Part shown: one piece after another, positions 26,588 to 35,306 of the stretch | Numbering within the stretch: the stretch's first letter is position 1 | Layout: every line of letters begins with the position of its first letter | From: Hyphomicrobiales bacterium | GTDB taxonomy: Bacteria; Pseudomonadota; Alphaproteobacteria; Rhizobiales; Rhizobiaceae | DNA: 64,000 nt | Assembly: GCA_900468805.1 (NCBI GenBank) | Contig: UEIF01000043.1 | Coordinates: forward strand, 1 to 64,000 | Reading direction: 5' to 3' | The notes under the pieces: model-generated | Databases searched by the model: none | Told to the model about the DNA's origin: nothing | Seen by the model: only the letters and a program-made list of their open reading frames with translations | Made by a program: the position numbers and the translations under genes

Positions 26588-27933
26588 TGCGCAGCCCCCA
26601 CCGCGATCGTTTCGGCCTGCTGCTGTCGTTGCTGAGGCACGTCAGCGGACGCGACATCGAGCGTCTTGTTGTCGAATTGCTCGTTGACCGCCTGCTGGTC
26701 GCTGAGCTGGCCCTGGCCTTCGACGACCACGTGGTCGCCCTCCGAAAGGCCTGACGCGATGGCGGTGAAGCCGCCGTTGGCGCGGGCGACGGTAACAGGC
26801 GTCAGATGCGATTTGCCATCCTTGGCCACGAAGGCAAAGAAGCCGTCGGGGCCGGGGCTGACGGCAACCGTCGGCACGACCACCTGCTGCTCGTCATTGT
26901 TGAAATGCACGACGATATTGACCGACTGGCCGGGCCACAGGGCGCCGGAGGCGTTTTCGAACTTCGCCTTGGCAAGGATCGTGCCCGATGCCGTGTCGAC
27001 CGCGTTGTCGTAGAAGCTGACCTCGCCCTTGCGCACTTGTCCCTTGGTGGAATCGGGCGCCGTGCTGACCTCGACCGGACCGGAGGCCAGCGCCTTCTTC
27101 AGTACGCGCAGGTAGCGCTCCTGCAGGTGGAACTTCACATAGATCGGATCGTATTTGGCGATGGTGACAATCGCCGCACCGGCATTGACGAAGGCGCCCC
27201 TGCTGAGGGCTATATCGCCGAGCCTGCCATCGAAAGGCGCACGAATATCGGTATGCTCGAGGATGACCTGGTCCGAAGCGAGCATGGCCTTGTCGGCTTC
27301 CACGGTTGCGGCGGCGGTATCGCGGGCAGCCTTGGCCTGATCGAGGCTCTGTTGGGTGCCGGCCTTCTGGTTGAAGAGGTCCTGCGCCCGGGTCAGCGCC
27401 GTCTCGGATTCTGCAACCGTCGCCGTATCGCGCACGATCATCGCATTGTCCTTGTCGACGGCAGCCTTGGCCGTCCGGTCGTCCAGCTTGGCGATCAGGT
27501 CGCCTTCCTTGACCGTGGCGCCGTCTTCGGCCTCGATGCTGACGACCAGGCCCTGTTCCTGTGCGGCAATCGTCGTATTGTCCTCGGCATCGGCCCAGCC
27601 AGTCGCCGTTACATCCATGGGCAGAACGGCCTTTACGGCCGCCACGGTGTTGACCATGGTGGGGCCACCGGCACCGCGCCTGCGTCCGCCACTCTGTTGT
27701 TGACCACCTTGCTGCCCGCCGCCGCTCTGGGCCTGATCGGCCTGCGCCCGCTGATGGCCGCTGTTCTGGCCGCCCTCCGGCTTGTTGATGAGCTGTGACA
27801 GATAGGGGATATCAGAAGCATAGGGAATCTTGTCCCCGAACTGCCAGAAGCCAACCGCGGCCACGGCCACAATACTGATGGTGATCCAAAATTTCTTCAT
27901 GAGCGAGACCGGTCTTGTTTGGGCAGATTGCAT
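26584..27933 (-). CDS. RND periplasmic adaptor (membrane fusion protein)
   Basis: A 449-residue HlyD/MdtA-like adaptor. An N-terminal signal-anchor (FWITISIVAVAAVGFWQF) is followed by a Gly/Gln-rich linker (about 60-95), then the lipoyl half-motifs (DVTATGWADAEDNTTIAAQE and later TDIRAPFDGRLGDIALSRGA) around an alpha-hairpin, then beta-barrel and membrane-proximal domains. I use ATG at 27933, which has GGGCTGGAA upstream; MKKFW at 27900 is an alternative without a clear ribosome-binding site. It is first in the operon and bridges the RND pump to an outer-membrane channel. The low-complexity linker is longer than in E. coli MdtA. Confidence 0.93.
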   Translation of the reverse strand: MQSAQTRPVSLMKKFWITISIVAVAAVGFWQFGDKIPYASDIPYLSQLINKPEGGQNSGHQRAQADQAQSGGGQQGGQQQSGGRRRGAGGPTMVNTVAAVKAVLPMDVTATGWADAEDNTTIAAQEQGLVVSIEAEDGATVKEGDLIAKLDDRTAKAAVDKDNAMIVRDTATVAESETALTRAQDLFNQKAGTQQSLDQAKAARDTAAATVEADKAMLASDQVILEHTDIRAPFDGRLGDIALSRGAFVNAGAAIVTIAKYDPIYVKFHLQERYLRVLKKALASGPVEVSTAPDSTKGQVRKGEVSFYDNAVDTASGTILAKAKFENASGALWPGQSVNIVVHFNNDEQQVVVPTVAVSPGPDGFFAFVAKDGKSHLTPVTVARANGGFTAIASGLSEGDHVVVEGQGQLSDQQAVNEQFDNKTLDVASADVPQQRQQQAETIAVGAAQ

Positions 27934-28194
27934 GATTTTCCAGCCCGATTGAGCCGCCTATATTGCGGCGCAAAAAAGACATAATCACCCCGGCGATGAT
28001 CACTAACCGGTTATAATGGCTTAAATTTTCGTAATGAACATTCTGTAATATTCAAACTATACTAATATATATTCGGGTAGGCAGCGTCGTCCACCTTGGT
28101 GACCTGCCAGCGCAGGCTGTATTGGCGAAACACTATTTCCTCCGCATTGAAGGTCTTGCGCGCGATGGAACTGGAAACGCAGAGGCAGACGGTC

Positions 28195-29076
28195 ATGGCC
28201 GAGTTGAATGCAGGTGAATTTCGCTCACTCATCACCAACATCTTTCCGGAACTTACGGCCTCCGTTTTCAGGCTCGCGACGAAGGGCTGGGATTCGATGG
28301 CCATCGATGTGGATGACAAGCTGATCTTCAAGTTTCCGCGCAATCCGGAGGCGGAGAGGGCGCTGGTGAAGGAGGCCGCCCTTCTCGGCATCATCAGGCC
28401 GTCGCTATCGATGGCAGTTCCCGACATGCGGGTCCATGACGGCCCTCCGGTCTTCTCCAGCCATGCCAAGATCCGGGGCGAACATCTCATCACCGACGAT
28501 TATGAGGTGCTTCCGGAAGCGGCTCGCCAACGTCTCGGCGACGATCTTGCCCGTTTCTATGCAGAATTGCACGATCTCGACGACGATCGCATGCGTGCAG
28601 TCGGCGCCGCACCGATCCTGCCCTGGCAATCGCCCGAGACCGTCAGGGACAAGGCCTTGCCGCTGCTGTCCTCTCAGCTTGCAAGCTATGCGGAAAATGT
28701 CATCCGGGATTTCCAGGCCCTGCCGCCCGACCCCTGCGGCATCACTTACGGCTTCTTCGACGGCCATGGCTGGAACATGGCCTTCGATCATGCTGCGGGC
28801 AGGCTGAACGGCCTCTATGACTTCGCTGATTCCGGCTTCGGCCCGCTGCACCAGGAATTCATCTATTCGAACTTCATCTCACCCGATCTGACGGCGCGTA
28901 TCGTCTCGGGCTATGAGACGTTGACAGGTCGCCAGCTCGACCGCCGGCGCATCGCCATCCTGACCGGTTTCCATCGCCTGTCCGAACTCGCCGAACTTGC
29001 TGATGATCCCGCCTATATCGGCGCAAAGATCGATAGCGTCACGGCATGGGCCGCTGCTTCGGCCCATGCAGGATGA
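28195..29076 (+). CDS. APH/choline-kinase-fold phosphotransferase
   Basis: A protein of about 293 residues of the aminoglycoside phosphotransferase fold. IDVDDKLIFKFPR contains the ATP-binding Lys. The catalytic loop reads FFDGHGWNMAF, keeping the Asp and the Asn five residues later but lacking the usual His-Gly before Asp. The metal-binding Asp lies in LYDFADSGFG. I choose ATG at 28195 with AGAGG nine bases upstream; ATG 28165 and GTG 28096 are possible. Members phosphorylate aminoglycosides, sugars, choline or homoserine-like substrates, and nothing here fixes the substrate. The gene is divergent from the RND operon. Confidence 0.8.
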   Translation: MAELNAGEFRSLITNIFPELTASVFRLATKGWDSMAIDVDDKLIFKFPRNPEAERALVKEAALLGIIRPSLSMAVPDMRVHDGPPVFSSHAKIRGEHLITDDYEVLPEAARQRLGDDLARFYAELHDLDDDRMRAVGAAPILPWQSPETVRDKALPLLSSQLASYAENVIRDFQALPPDPCGITYGFFDGHGWNMAFDHAAGRLNGLYDFADSGFGPLHQEFIYSNFISPDLTARIVSGYETLTGRQLDRRRIAILTGFHRLSELAELADDPAYIGAKIDSVTAWAAASAHAG

Positions 29077-29085
29077 TGCAATCAG

Positions 29086-29874
29086 TCAGACGGAACGCGC
29101 CGCACCGCCGTCGCAGCGGATCACCGAGCCGGTGATGTAGCTCGCCGGCTGGCTGCAGAGAAAGGCCGCCGTTGCCGCGAATTCCTCGACCTTGCCGTAG
29201 CGGCCGACCGGAATGCGTGCTTCCTTTTCCACGCGGATGTCTGCGACGCTCTTGCCGGTCCGTTTGGCGGCGGCACCATCGAGATCGTCGAGCCGTGCGG
29301 TCAGGATGCTGCCGGGCAGCAGCAGGTTGGTGGTGACGCCGTGGCCGGCCACTTCCGATGCCAGCGTCTTGCTCCAGCCGGCAAGGGCCGGGCGCAGCGT
29401 GTTCGACAGCGCCAGATTGGCAATCGGCTCTATAACCCCTGACGAGGCCACCGTCAGGATGCGGCCCCAGCCCTGCGCCTTCATGCCGGGTAGCAGTGCA
29501 TTGGTCAGCGTGATGACGCGCGCCACCATGGAGAAGAAATAGGTTTCGAGCTTCTCCGGCGTCATGTCCTCGGTGGTGCCGGGCGTCGGGCCGCCGGTAT
29601 TGTTGACGAGGATATCGAGCCCGCCGAATTTCTCCTGCACGGCGGCCGTGACGCTTCCGACGAAATTGTCCTCGGAGAGGTCGGCCCAGATCCAGTCGGC
29701 CTTGCCCTTGCCTTGCGCATTGATCGCCTTGCAATTGGCGTCGAGCTGCTCGCCGCTGCGCCCGCACAGAAGAACATTCGCTCCCTCCTGCGCCAGCGCC
29801 TTCGCAATGCCGAGCCCGAGACCGCGCGAGGAGGCCAGTACGAGTGCGCGTTTGCCCTTGATGCCGAGATCCAT
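29086..29874 (-). CDS. SDR-fold protein of the SNTLR-type (3-oxoacyl-reductase-like)
   Basis: A 262-residue Rossmann protein with the cofactor motif ASSRGLGLGIA and the NNTGGP (NNAG-like) strand. The C-terminal part is ALLPGMKAQGWGRIL to SYITGSVIRCDGG. The catalytic YxxxK of classical SDRs is replaced by SNTLR (Ser for Tyr, Arg for Lys), a substitution I recognise from a coherent SDR subgroup, so it is probably not a broken gene. Start ATG 29874 has GGAGG upstream; the frame runs on to 29958. It is divergent from ETF-ubiquinone oxidoreductase and shares the region with a LiuR-like box. Substrate unknown. Confidence 0.85.
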   Translation of the reverse strand: MDLGIKGKRALVLASSRGLGLGIAKALAQEGANVLLCGRSGEQLDANCKAINAQGKGKADWIWADLSEDNFVGSVTAAVQEKFGGLDILVNNTGGPTPGTTEDMTPEKLETYFFSMVARVITLTNALLPGMKAQGWGRILTVASSGVIEPIANLALSNTLRPALAGWSKTLASEVAGHGVTTNLLLPGSILTARLDDLDGAAAKRTGKSVADIRVEKEARIPVGRYGKVEEFAATAAFLCSQPASYITGSVIRCDGGAARSV

Positions 29875-29961
29875 GATTTCCTCCATTTCCTGTGCCCTTT
29901 CTATAGGGCGCAAGTCCCGGGAAAGAAAAGGCCGAAGACAGCTTCCGAACCACTTCAATAA

Positions 29962-29988
29962 TTGACGTTAACGTAAGCGTTATATAAT
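29962..29988 (+). promoter_or_regulatory. Sigma-70-like promoter with LiuR-like operator over the -35
   Basis: TTGACG at 29962-29967 and TATAAT at 29983-29988 (spacer 15) face the ETF-ubiquinone oxidoreductase gene. ACGTTAACGT at 29965-29974 is a perfect 10-bp palindrome within TTGACGTTAACGTAAG. That resembles the TTTACGTTWACGTAAA box I know for LiuR, the MerR-type regulator of branched-chain amino acid degradation. Confidence 0.6.
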
Positions 29989-30128
29989 CTTTTGTGCTAG
30001 GGAACATCATTGTGCGAATTGGGGGATTGGCTGTCGCTTCCCGGCTCGACAATGTTTTCCGGTTTTGACAAGAGAGTACCCCATAATGGGGATGAACGGC
30101 CTTGAAACGGCCGAGCGGAGACAGATGG

Positions 30129-31793
30129 ATGACCGACATGACTGAGCTGCCCGAACGCGAAAGCATGGAATTCGACGTGGTGATCGTCGGCGCCGGGCCG
30201 GCCGGTCTTTCGGCGGCGATCCGGCTGAAGCAGGTCAATCCGGAACTGTCCGTCGTCGTCCTGGAAAAGGGCGCTGAAGTCGGCGCCCATATCCTCTCCG
30301 GGGCCGTCGTCGATCCCATCGGTATCGACCGCCTGCTGCCCGGCTGGCGCAGCGAAAGCGACCATCCCTTCAAGACCGAGGTCAAGGACGATCACTTCCT
30401 GCTGCTCGGCCCCGCCGGTTCCATCCGCCTGCCGAACATCATGATGCCGCCGCTGATGAGCAACCACGGCAATTACATCGTATCGCTCGGGCTTGTCTGT
30501 CGCTGGCTGGCGACGAAGGCTGAAGAACTCGGCGTCGAGATCTATCCGGGCTTTGCCGCAGCGGAAGTGCTCTACAATGACGAAGGTGCCGTCATCGGTG
30601 TCGCGACCGGCGACATGGGCATTGAGAAGAATGGCGAGCCCGGCCCGAGCTACGCGCGGGGCATGGCGCTCATGGGCAAATATGTGCTTGTTGGAGAGGG
30701 CGTGCGCGGTTCGCTTGCCAAGCAGCTGATCGCCAAGTTCGACCTCTCAAGCGACCGCGAACCGCAGAAATTCGGCATCGGCCTCAAGGAACTCTGGGAG
30801 GTCAAGCCCGAGAACCATCGCCGCGGCCTCGTGCAGCATTCCTTCGGCTGGCCGCTCGGCATGAAGACCGGCGGCGGCTCGTTCCTCTATCACCTGGAAG
30901 ACAATCTCGTCGCCGTCGGCTTCGTCATCCACCTGAACTACAAGAACCCCTATCTCTACCCCTTCGAGGAATTCCAGCGCTTCAAGACGCATCCGGCCAT
31001 CCGCGGCACTTTCGAAGGCGGCAAGCGCCTCTCCTATGGTGCGCGCGCCATCACCGAAGGCGGCTATCAGTCGGTGCCGAAGCTATCCTTCCCGGGCGGC
31101 GCGCTGATCGGCTGTTCGGCGGGCTTCGTCAACGTGCCGCGCATCAAGGGCAGCCACAATGCCGTGCTCTCGGGGATGATGGCGGCCGACCGCATCGCCG
31201 ACGCCATTGCCGCCGGCCGCGCCAATGACGAAGTGACCGAGATCGAAACCGACTGGCGGGCGAGCGATATCGGCAAGGACCTGAAGCGCGTGCGTAACGT
31301 CAAGCCGCTCTGGTCGAAGTTCGGCACGGCCTTGGGCGTGGCGCTCGGCGGTCTCGACATGTGGACCAACCAGCTCCTCGGCTTCTCCTTCTTCGGCACG
31401 CTTGGTCACGGCAAGACCGATGCTGCTTCCCTGGAGCCGGCCTCGCAGCACAAGAAGATCGACTATCCGAAGCCGGATGGCGTGCTCACTTTCGACCGTC
31501 TCTCCTCCGTCTTCCTGTCGAACACCAATCATGAGGAGGACCAGCCGGTCCATCTCCAGGTGAAGGACATGGCGCTGCAGAAGTCATCGGAACTCGGCAT
31601 CTATGCCGGCCCGTCGACACGCTACTGTCCGGCCGGGGTCTACGAATGGGTGGAAAAGGACGGCGAAGAGACCTTCGTCATCAACGCCCAGAACTGCGTC
31701 CACTGCAAGACCTGCGACATCAAGGATCCGAACCAGAATATTAACTGGGTGCCGCCGCAGGGTGGCGAGGGACCGGTCTATCCGAATATGTAA
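30129..31793 (+). CDS. etfQO: Electron transfer flavoprotein-ubiquinone oxidoreductase
   Basis: A 554-residue membrane-associated enzyme that passes electrons from reduced ETF (fed by acyl-CoA, isovaleryl-CoA and similar dehydrogenases) to ubiquinone. The FAD motif VIVGAGPAGLSAAIRL lies near residue 19. A ubiquinone/FAD core (GGSFLYHLEDNLVAVGFVIH) is in the middle. The C-terminal 4Fe-4S domain shows RYCPAGVYEW and NCVHCKTCDIKDPNQNI. ATG at 30129 has GGAG eight bases upstream; an in-frame TTG at 30102 is less likely. It appears to be a single-gene unit with a LiuR-like box at its promoter. Confidence 0.97.
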   Translation: MTDMTELPERESMEFDVVIVGAGPAGLSAAIRLKQVNPELSVVVLEKGAEVGAHILSGAVVDPIGIDRLLPGWRSESDHPFKTEVKDDHFLLLGPAGSIRLPNIMMPPLMSNHGNYIVSLGLVCRWLATKAEELGVEIYPGFAAAEVLYNDEGAVIGVATGDMGIEKNGEPGPSYARGMALMGKYVLVGEGVRGSLAKQLIAKFDLSSDREPQKFGIGLKELWEVKPENHRRGLVQHSFGWPLGMKTGGGSFLYHLEDNLVAVGFVIHLNYKNPYLYPFEEFQRFKTHPAIRGTFEGGKRLSYGARAITEGGYQSVPKLSFPGGALIGCSAGFVNVPRIKGSHNAVLSGMMAADRIADAIAAGRANDEVTEIETDWRASDIGKDLKRVRNVKPLWSKFGTALGVALGGLDMWTNQLLGFSFFGTLGHGKTDAASLEPASQHKKIDYPKPDGVLTFDRLSSVFLSNTNHEEDQPVHLQVKDMALQKSSELGIYAGPSTRYCPAGVYEWVEKDGEETFVINAQNCVHCKTCDIKDPNQNINWVPPQGGEGPVYPNM

Positions 31794-31921
31794 CACGGGA
31801 TGATCGTTCGGTGCCGCGAACTCGGCTCCAGACCGGTCGCTGGGAAAACTTGCTGCAGATCAATGTGGCGCGCTGCTTGGTAGTATTGAACCTATAGCCG
31901 AGTAACGCGTCGCCTATACCT

Positions 31922-31976
31922 GATAACGCATTCGTTATCTCTATTTGCTGCGTCCGTTTATCATTTCATTAACCAT
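31922..31976 (+). promoter_or_regulatory. Inverted repeat and CtrA-like TTAACCAT box upstream of the L,D-transpeptidase
   Basis: GATAACG (31922-31928) and CGTTATC (31933-31939) form a 7-bp stem with loop CATT. TTAACCAT lies at 31969-31976, 48 bases before the transpeptidase ATG. TTAACCAT is one of the sequence forms bound by CtrA in Caulobacter. Both are sequence observations; regulation is inferred. Confidence 0.35.
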
Positions 31977-32023
31977 AATCTCCTTAGCTTGCGACATCTT
32001 CTTGACGCGCTAAGGACACATTC

Positions 32024-32644
32024 ATGACGATCTCGCGCAGGGGCTTTCTGATCGCTCTGCCCCTTTTTGTTGCCGGCTGCTCTTCGACCACTCTGAACAG
32101 CCAGACGAATTATGCAGCCCTTCCGGATGAGAAATTTCCGCTGCGGCAGGTACCGATCGACAAGATCAAGCCGGAGCTGCGCCGCACCGAAGTGGCCTAT
32201 GAAGGTAGCTATGCGCCGGGTACTATCATCGTCGATACGCCGGCGCGCCGAGCCTATTACATCCTCGGTGACGGCAAGGCGATGCGGTATGGCGTCGGCG
32301 TCGGCCGCGAAGGGCTTGCCTTTGCCGGCAATGCCTATGTCGGTCGCAAGGCAGAATGGCCGAGCTGGACGCCGACGGAAAACATGCAGCGCCGCGAGGA
32401 GCGTTACCGCAAGCTCGCCGGCGGCATGCCGGGCGGTCCGAACAATCCGCTCGGCGCGCGTGCCATGTATCTCTATCGCGGCGGCGGCGATACGCATTTC
32501 CGCATCCATGGCACCAACCAGCCGCAATCGATCGGCCTTGCCATGTCGAGCGGCTGCATCCGCATGATGAACCACGATGTGATCGATCTCTACAGCCGCG
32601 TCGAAGTCGGCGCCAGGGTCGTGGTCATCCAGGCGACAGCCTGA
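32024..32644 (+). CDS. L,D-transpeptidase (YkuD/ErfK), probable lipoprotein
   Basis: A 206-residue envelope enzyme. The N-terminus MTISRRGFLIALPLFVAGC ends in a lipobox (VAGC), suggesting acylation at Cys19 and attachment to a membrane; the RRGF start also looks Tat-like. The YkuD domain (about 70-205) carries the catalytic signature HGTNQPQSIG, then SSGCIRM with nucleophile Cys178. These enzymes make 3-3 peptidoglycan crosslinks or attach proteins to peptidoglycan; polar-growing rhizobia encode many. It appears to be transcribed alone. Upstream there is an inverted repeat and a TTAACCAT box. Confidence 0.92.
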   Translation: MTISRRGFLIALPLFVAGCSSTTLNSQTNYAALPDEKFPLRQVPIDKIKPELRRTEVAYEGSYAPGTIIVDTPARRAYYILGDGKAMRYGVGVGREGLAFAGNAYVGRKAEWPSWTPTENMQRREERYRKLAGGMPGGPNNPLGARAMYLYRGGGDTHFRIHGTNQPQSIGLAMSSGCIRMMNHDVIDLYSRVEVGARVVVIQATA

Positions 32645-32719
32645 CCCCAAGCCGGAACTATCGCCACATAAAGCCGCCGCAGCTGATCGCCGTCGGCGGC
32701 TTTTATTGTTGGAGAATGC

Positions 32720-33625
32720 TCAGCGGCGCTTGGCGGCAATGCCGGTCGAAAGCGCCACGCCGATGCCGGTGATGACGGCGGCGCTGATTTCGGCAAGTCC
32801 CATCTGCTCGCCGAGCAGCAGGCCACCGCCGAGTGTAGCAAGCACCGGGGTCAGTGCCGTGAAGGCGGCAGCCTGTGTCCCGCCGAGGGTACGAACGGCC
32901 GTGCCATAGGCGACCATGGCGACGAGGCCCGAGAGAATGCCCTGGCTCAGCACCTGCAATCCGATCTCCGGCAAAGGAACCTGCGGCAGTGAAACGCCGA
33001 AGACCAGCGCAAGGGCGGCCATGATCAGGAAGGACCAGATGGCGATCAGTGCGCTCGCCTGGATGGCCGTCAGGCCCGAGCGGCGGAAGGCATGCGTGTA
33101 ACTTGCCCAGAGAACGGCGCCTGATGGCAGCAGCACGAAGCTGGTCCAGGGCAGGGAAGCATCGGCAAGGCTGCGCGCAAGCAGGATCATCACACCTGCG
33201 ACGATCGCCAGCAACCCGGCAATCCGCGTGGCATCCGGCCGTTCGCGAAACAGCAGAATGCCGATCAAGGCGGTGGCAAGCGGCATGGAACCGCCGAGCA
33301 GAATGCCCGAGGAGGCCGCCGGTGTGGAGTGAATGGCAAGCGTGGTCACCAGGAAGAAGATCGCACCGCAGCCGGCAACCATGATCGCCAGCAGATGCAG
33401 CGGAAGACCCTTCGGCAAGAGCCCGGTCCGCAGCCAGACGGGCGAAAGCACGAGCGCCGGAATGCCGAAGCGGATAAGACCGATGTCGATCGACCCAAGC
33501 GGCGTTGCCGCACTATGGCGCGTCGCCAGAAACCATGTCGACCAGATCAGCACGGTGATCGTGCCGGCAGCATAACCCAGGGATTGCGAAGGCGATTTGT
33601 CGTTTGAAAATGCGATCGTGCTCAT
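32720..33625 (-). CDS. EamA/DMT-type exporter
   Basis: A 301-residue protein with about ten hydrophobic segments in two EamA repeats (first from ITVLIWSTWFLATRH, second from GAVLWASYTHAFRRSG). The end VITGIGVALSTGIAAKRR is the usual last helix plus basic tail. It is divergent from an Lrp/AsnC regulator with 145 bases between starts, a pairing often seen for amino-acid exporters. I therefore infer export of an amino acid or similar metabolite under Lrp control. The specific substrate cannot be read. Confidence 0.87.
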   Translation of the reverse strand: MSTIAFSNDKSPSQSLGYAAGTITVLIWSTWFLATRHSAATPLGSIDIGLIRFGIPALVLSPVWLRTGLLPKGLPLHLLAIMVAGCGAIFFLVTTLAIHSTPAASSGILLGGSMPLATALIGILLFRERPDATRIAGLLAIVAGVMILLARSLADASLPWTSFVLLPSGAVLWASYTHAFRRSGLTAIQASALIAIWSFLIMAALALVFGVSLPQVPLPEIGLQVLSQGILSGLVAMVAYGTAVRTLGGTQAAAFTALTPVLATLGGGLLLGEQMGLAEISAAVITGIGVALSTGIAAKRR

Positions 33626-33770
33626 CGTCCTGATCCTTTCCTCCGTCCGGATCCTGTCCGGTTGAAGAGAAGATTAGCGCCAGAGGCAGAGGCATGTCCT
33701 TGCTATCTATGGCTCAAAAATCATGCTATGCGCAATGATCTGCCAATTTGTGCCTTCAGGGTTAGCGAAA

Positions 33771-34244
33771 ATGCCAAATCTTGATAAATTCGATATTGCC
33801 ATCCTGAAATGCCTTCAGGAAGATGCGCGCGCCACCAATGTCGAGATCGCCGAGAAGGTGAACCTCTCGCCATCCCCTTGCCTGCGCCGTATCCGCAATC
33901 TCGAGAAAATCGGCGTCATCCGCCGCTACACGGCCGATATCGATCGCAAGGAGGTCGGCCTCGGCCTCACCGTCTTCGTCGAATTCAAGGTCGCCCATCA
34001 CAGCCGGGAGAATTCCGAGGCGCAGCAGGCAGCCCTGCTCGCCATTCCGGAAATCGTCTCCTGCTTCCTGATCTCGGGCACCGCCGATTTCCTGGCGGAG
34101 GTCGTGGTCGAAGACCTCTCGGCCTACGAACGGCTGCTGACGGAGACGTTGCTGACCCTGCCGAATGTCACCGATATCCGCTCGAATTTTGCCATCCGCA
34201 GCATCAAGACGCATGGACCGCTGAAGCTGCCCGAGCGCAATTGA
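33771..34244 (+). CDS. Lrp/AsnC-family regulator
   Basis: A 157-residue regulator. The N-terminal helix-turn-helix reads LDKFDIAILKCLQEDARATN, then VEIAEKVNLSPSPCLRRIRN. The C-terminal RAM ligand-binding domain contains VSCFLISGTADFLAEVVVED. ATG at 33771 is chosen because the protein then begins like other Lrp members; the frame is open 48 bases further upstream. It is divergent from the EamA exporter, its likely target. Lrp proteins bind amino acids and assemble into octamers that wrap DNA. Confidence 0.92.
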   Translation: MPNLDKFDIAILKCLQEDARATNVEIAEKVNLSPSPCLRRIRNLEKIGVIRRYTADIDRKEVGLGLTVFVEFKVAHHSRENSEAQQAALLAIPEIVSCFLISGTADFLAEVVVEDLSAYERLLTETLLTLPNVTDIRSNFAIRSIKTHGPLKLPERN

Positions 34245-34352
34245 CGCAGCAGCGGAATAAGGTGAGTGCGATTGTAAACTTTACTTGAAAAATCCGCTTC
34301 ATTTCTGTAGCCGGTGTCTCACCCGGTGTGAGGGCCGGTCGATCATTTCAGT

Positions 34353-35300
34353 ATGAGGGATTTTGCCGTGAGCGTTTTTGATATTCCGCTGTCGCGCCGC
34401 CAGTTCGGCCTGTTGCTTTCGGCCTGCACTGCCGCTGCCGTACCGGGCCTTGCCCTTGCAGACGATAATAAGCGCACCATCAAACATGAGCTCGGCACGA
34501 CCGAAATCTCCGGCAAGCCGTCGCGTGTCGTCGCTCTCGAATTCTCCTTCGTGCAGGCCCTGAATGCGGTCGATGTCGTACCCGTCGGCATCACCGACGA
34601 TAATCAGCCGAAGCGCATCGAGCAGCTTCTCGGCAAGAAGATCGACTACAGCTCGGTCGGCACCCGCCTGGAGCCCAATCTGGAACTCGTCGCAGCGCTG
34701 ACGCCCGATCTCATCATCGCCGATGAACTCCGCCATTCGGCGATCTACGAACAATTGAGTGCCATTGCGCCGACCATCGTGCTGAACAGTTGGGAAGGCA
34801 GCTACGAGGTGATCAAGGCTTCTGTCGTGACCATCGCCGATGCGCTCGGCGAAAAGGAAAAGGGCCAACAGGCGCTTGCCACGCATGAGGCTATCATCGC
34901 CGGCCTGGTCGCAAAGATCCCCGCCGGCGAAAAGCGTCGCTTCCTCCTCGCCGTCGCCAATCCGGATTCCATGAGCCTGCATAGCTCCTCCTCCTTCACC
35001 GGTTCCGTCTTCAAGGCCATGGGCCTGACGCCGGCCATCGATTCCAGCGATGCCGTGGAAAGCGGGGCAGGGATCGAACGCCTTGTCGCCATCAATCCGG
35101 ACGTATTTCTGGTTGCGACCGATACCGGCGCCACCGTGTTCGACCAGTGGAAGAGCAACGCCGCCTTCAACAACATTGCGGCGGTGAAGGCCGGCATGAT
35201 CTTTCAGGTCGACCGCAACCAGTTTTCCCGTTTTCGCGGTTTGACGACGGCGGAGATGATCGCCCGCGAAATCCTCGCCAAGGTCTATCAGGCCGGATAA
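34353..35300 (+). CDS. Fe(III)-siderophore ABC transporter, substrate-binding protein
   Basis: A 315-residue periplasmic protein of the FecB/FhuD class. The signal peptide has a twin-arginine style motif (SRRQFGLLLSA) and ends near LALADD, so Tat export is likely. The binding-protein core includes PSRVVALEFSFVQAL, LTPDLIIADELRH and the C-terminal IAREILAKVYQAG. It is the first gene of a four-gene operon with two permeases and an ATPase. The upstream 108 bases contain a small inverted repeat, CTCAC/GTGAG (34318-34332). I could not find a convincing RirA, Irr or Fur box. Confidence 0.92.
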   Translation: MRDFAVSVFDIPLSRRQFGLLLSACTAAAVPGLALADDNKRTIKHELGTTEISGKPSRVVALEFSFVQALNAVDVVPVGITDDNQPKRIEQLLGKKIDYSSVGTRLEPNLELVAALTPDLIIADELRHSAIYEQLSAIAPTIVLNSWEGSYEVIKASVVTIADALGEKEKGQQALATHEAIIAGLVAKIPAGEKRRFLLAVANPDSMSLHSSSSFTGSVFKAMGLTPAIDSSDAVESGAGIERLVAINPDVFLVATDTGATVFDQWKSNAAFNNIAAVKAGMIFQVDRNQFSRFRGLTTAEMIAREILAKVYQAG

Positions 35301-35306
35301 GCGCCA

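Noticed and set aside
29086..29874. Calling the SDR gene a pseudogene because YxxxK is missing
   Set aside because: The frame is full length with intact cofactor motifs, and the SNTLR pattern occurs in a known SDR subgroup, so inactivation is not supported.
34245..34352. A RirA, Irr or Fur box upstream of the siderophore importer
   Set aside because: I looked for TTTAGAA/TTCTAAA-type and Fur-type palindromes and found only a 5-bp CTCAC/GTGAG repeat, which is not enough to name an iron operator.
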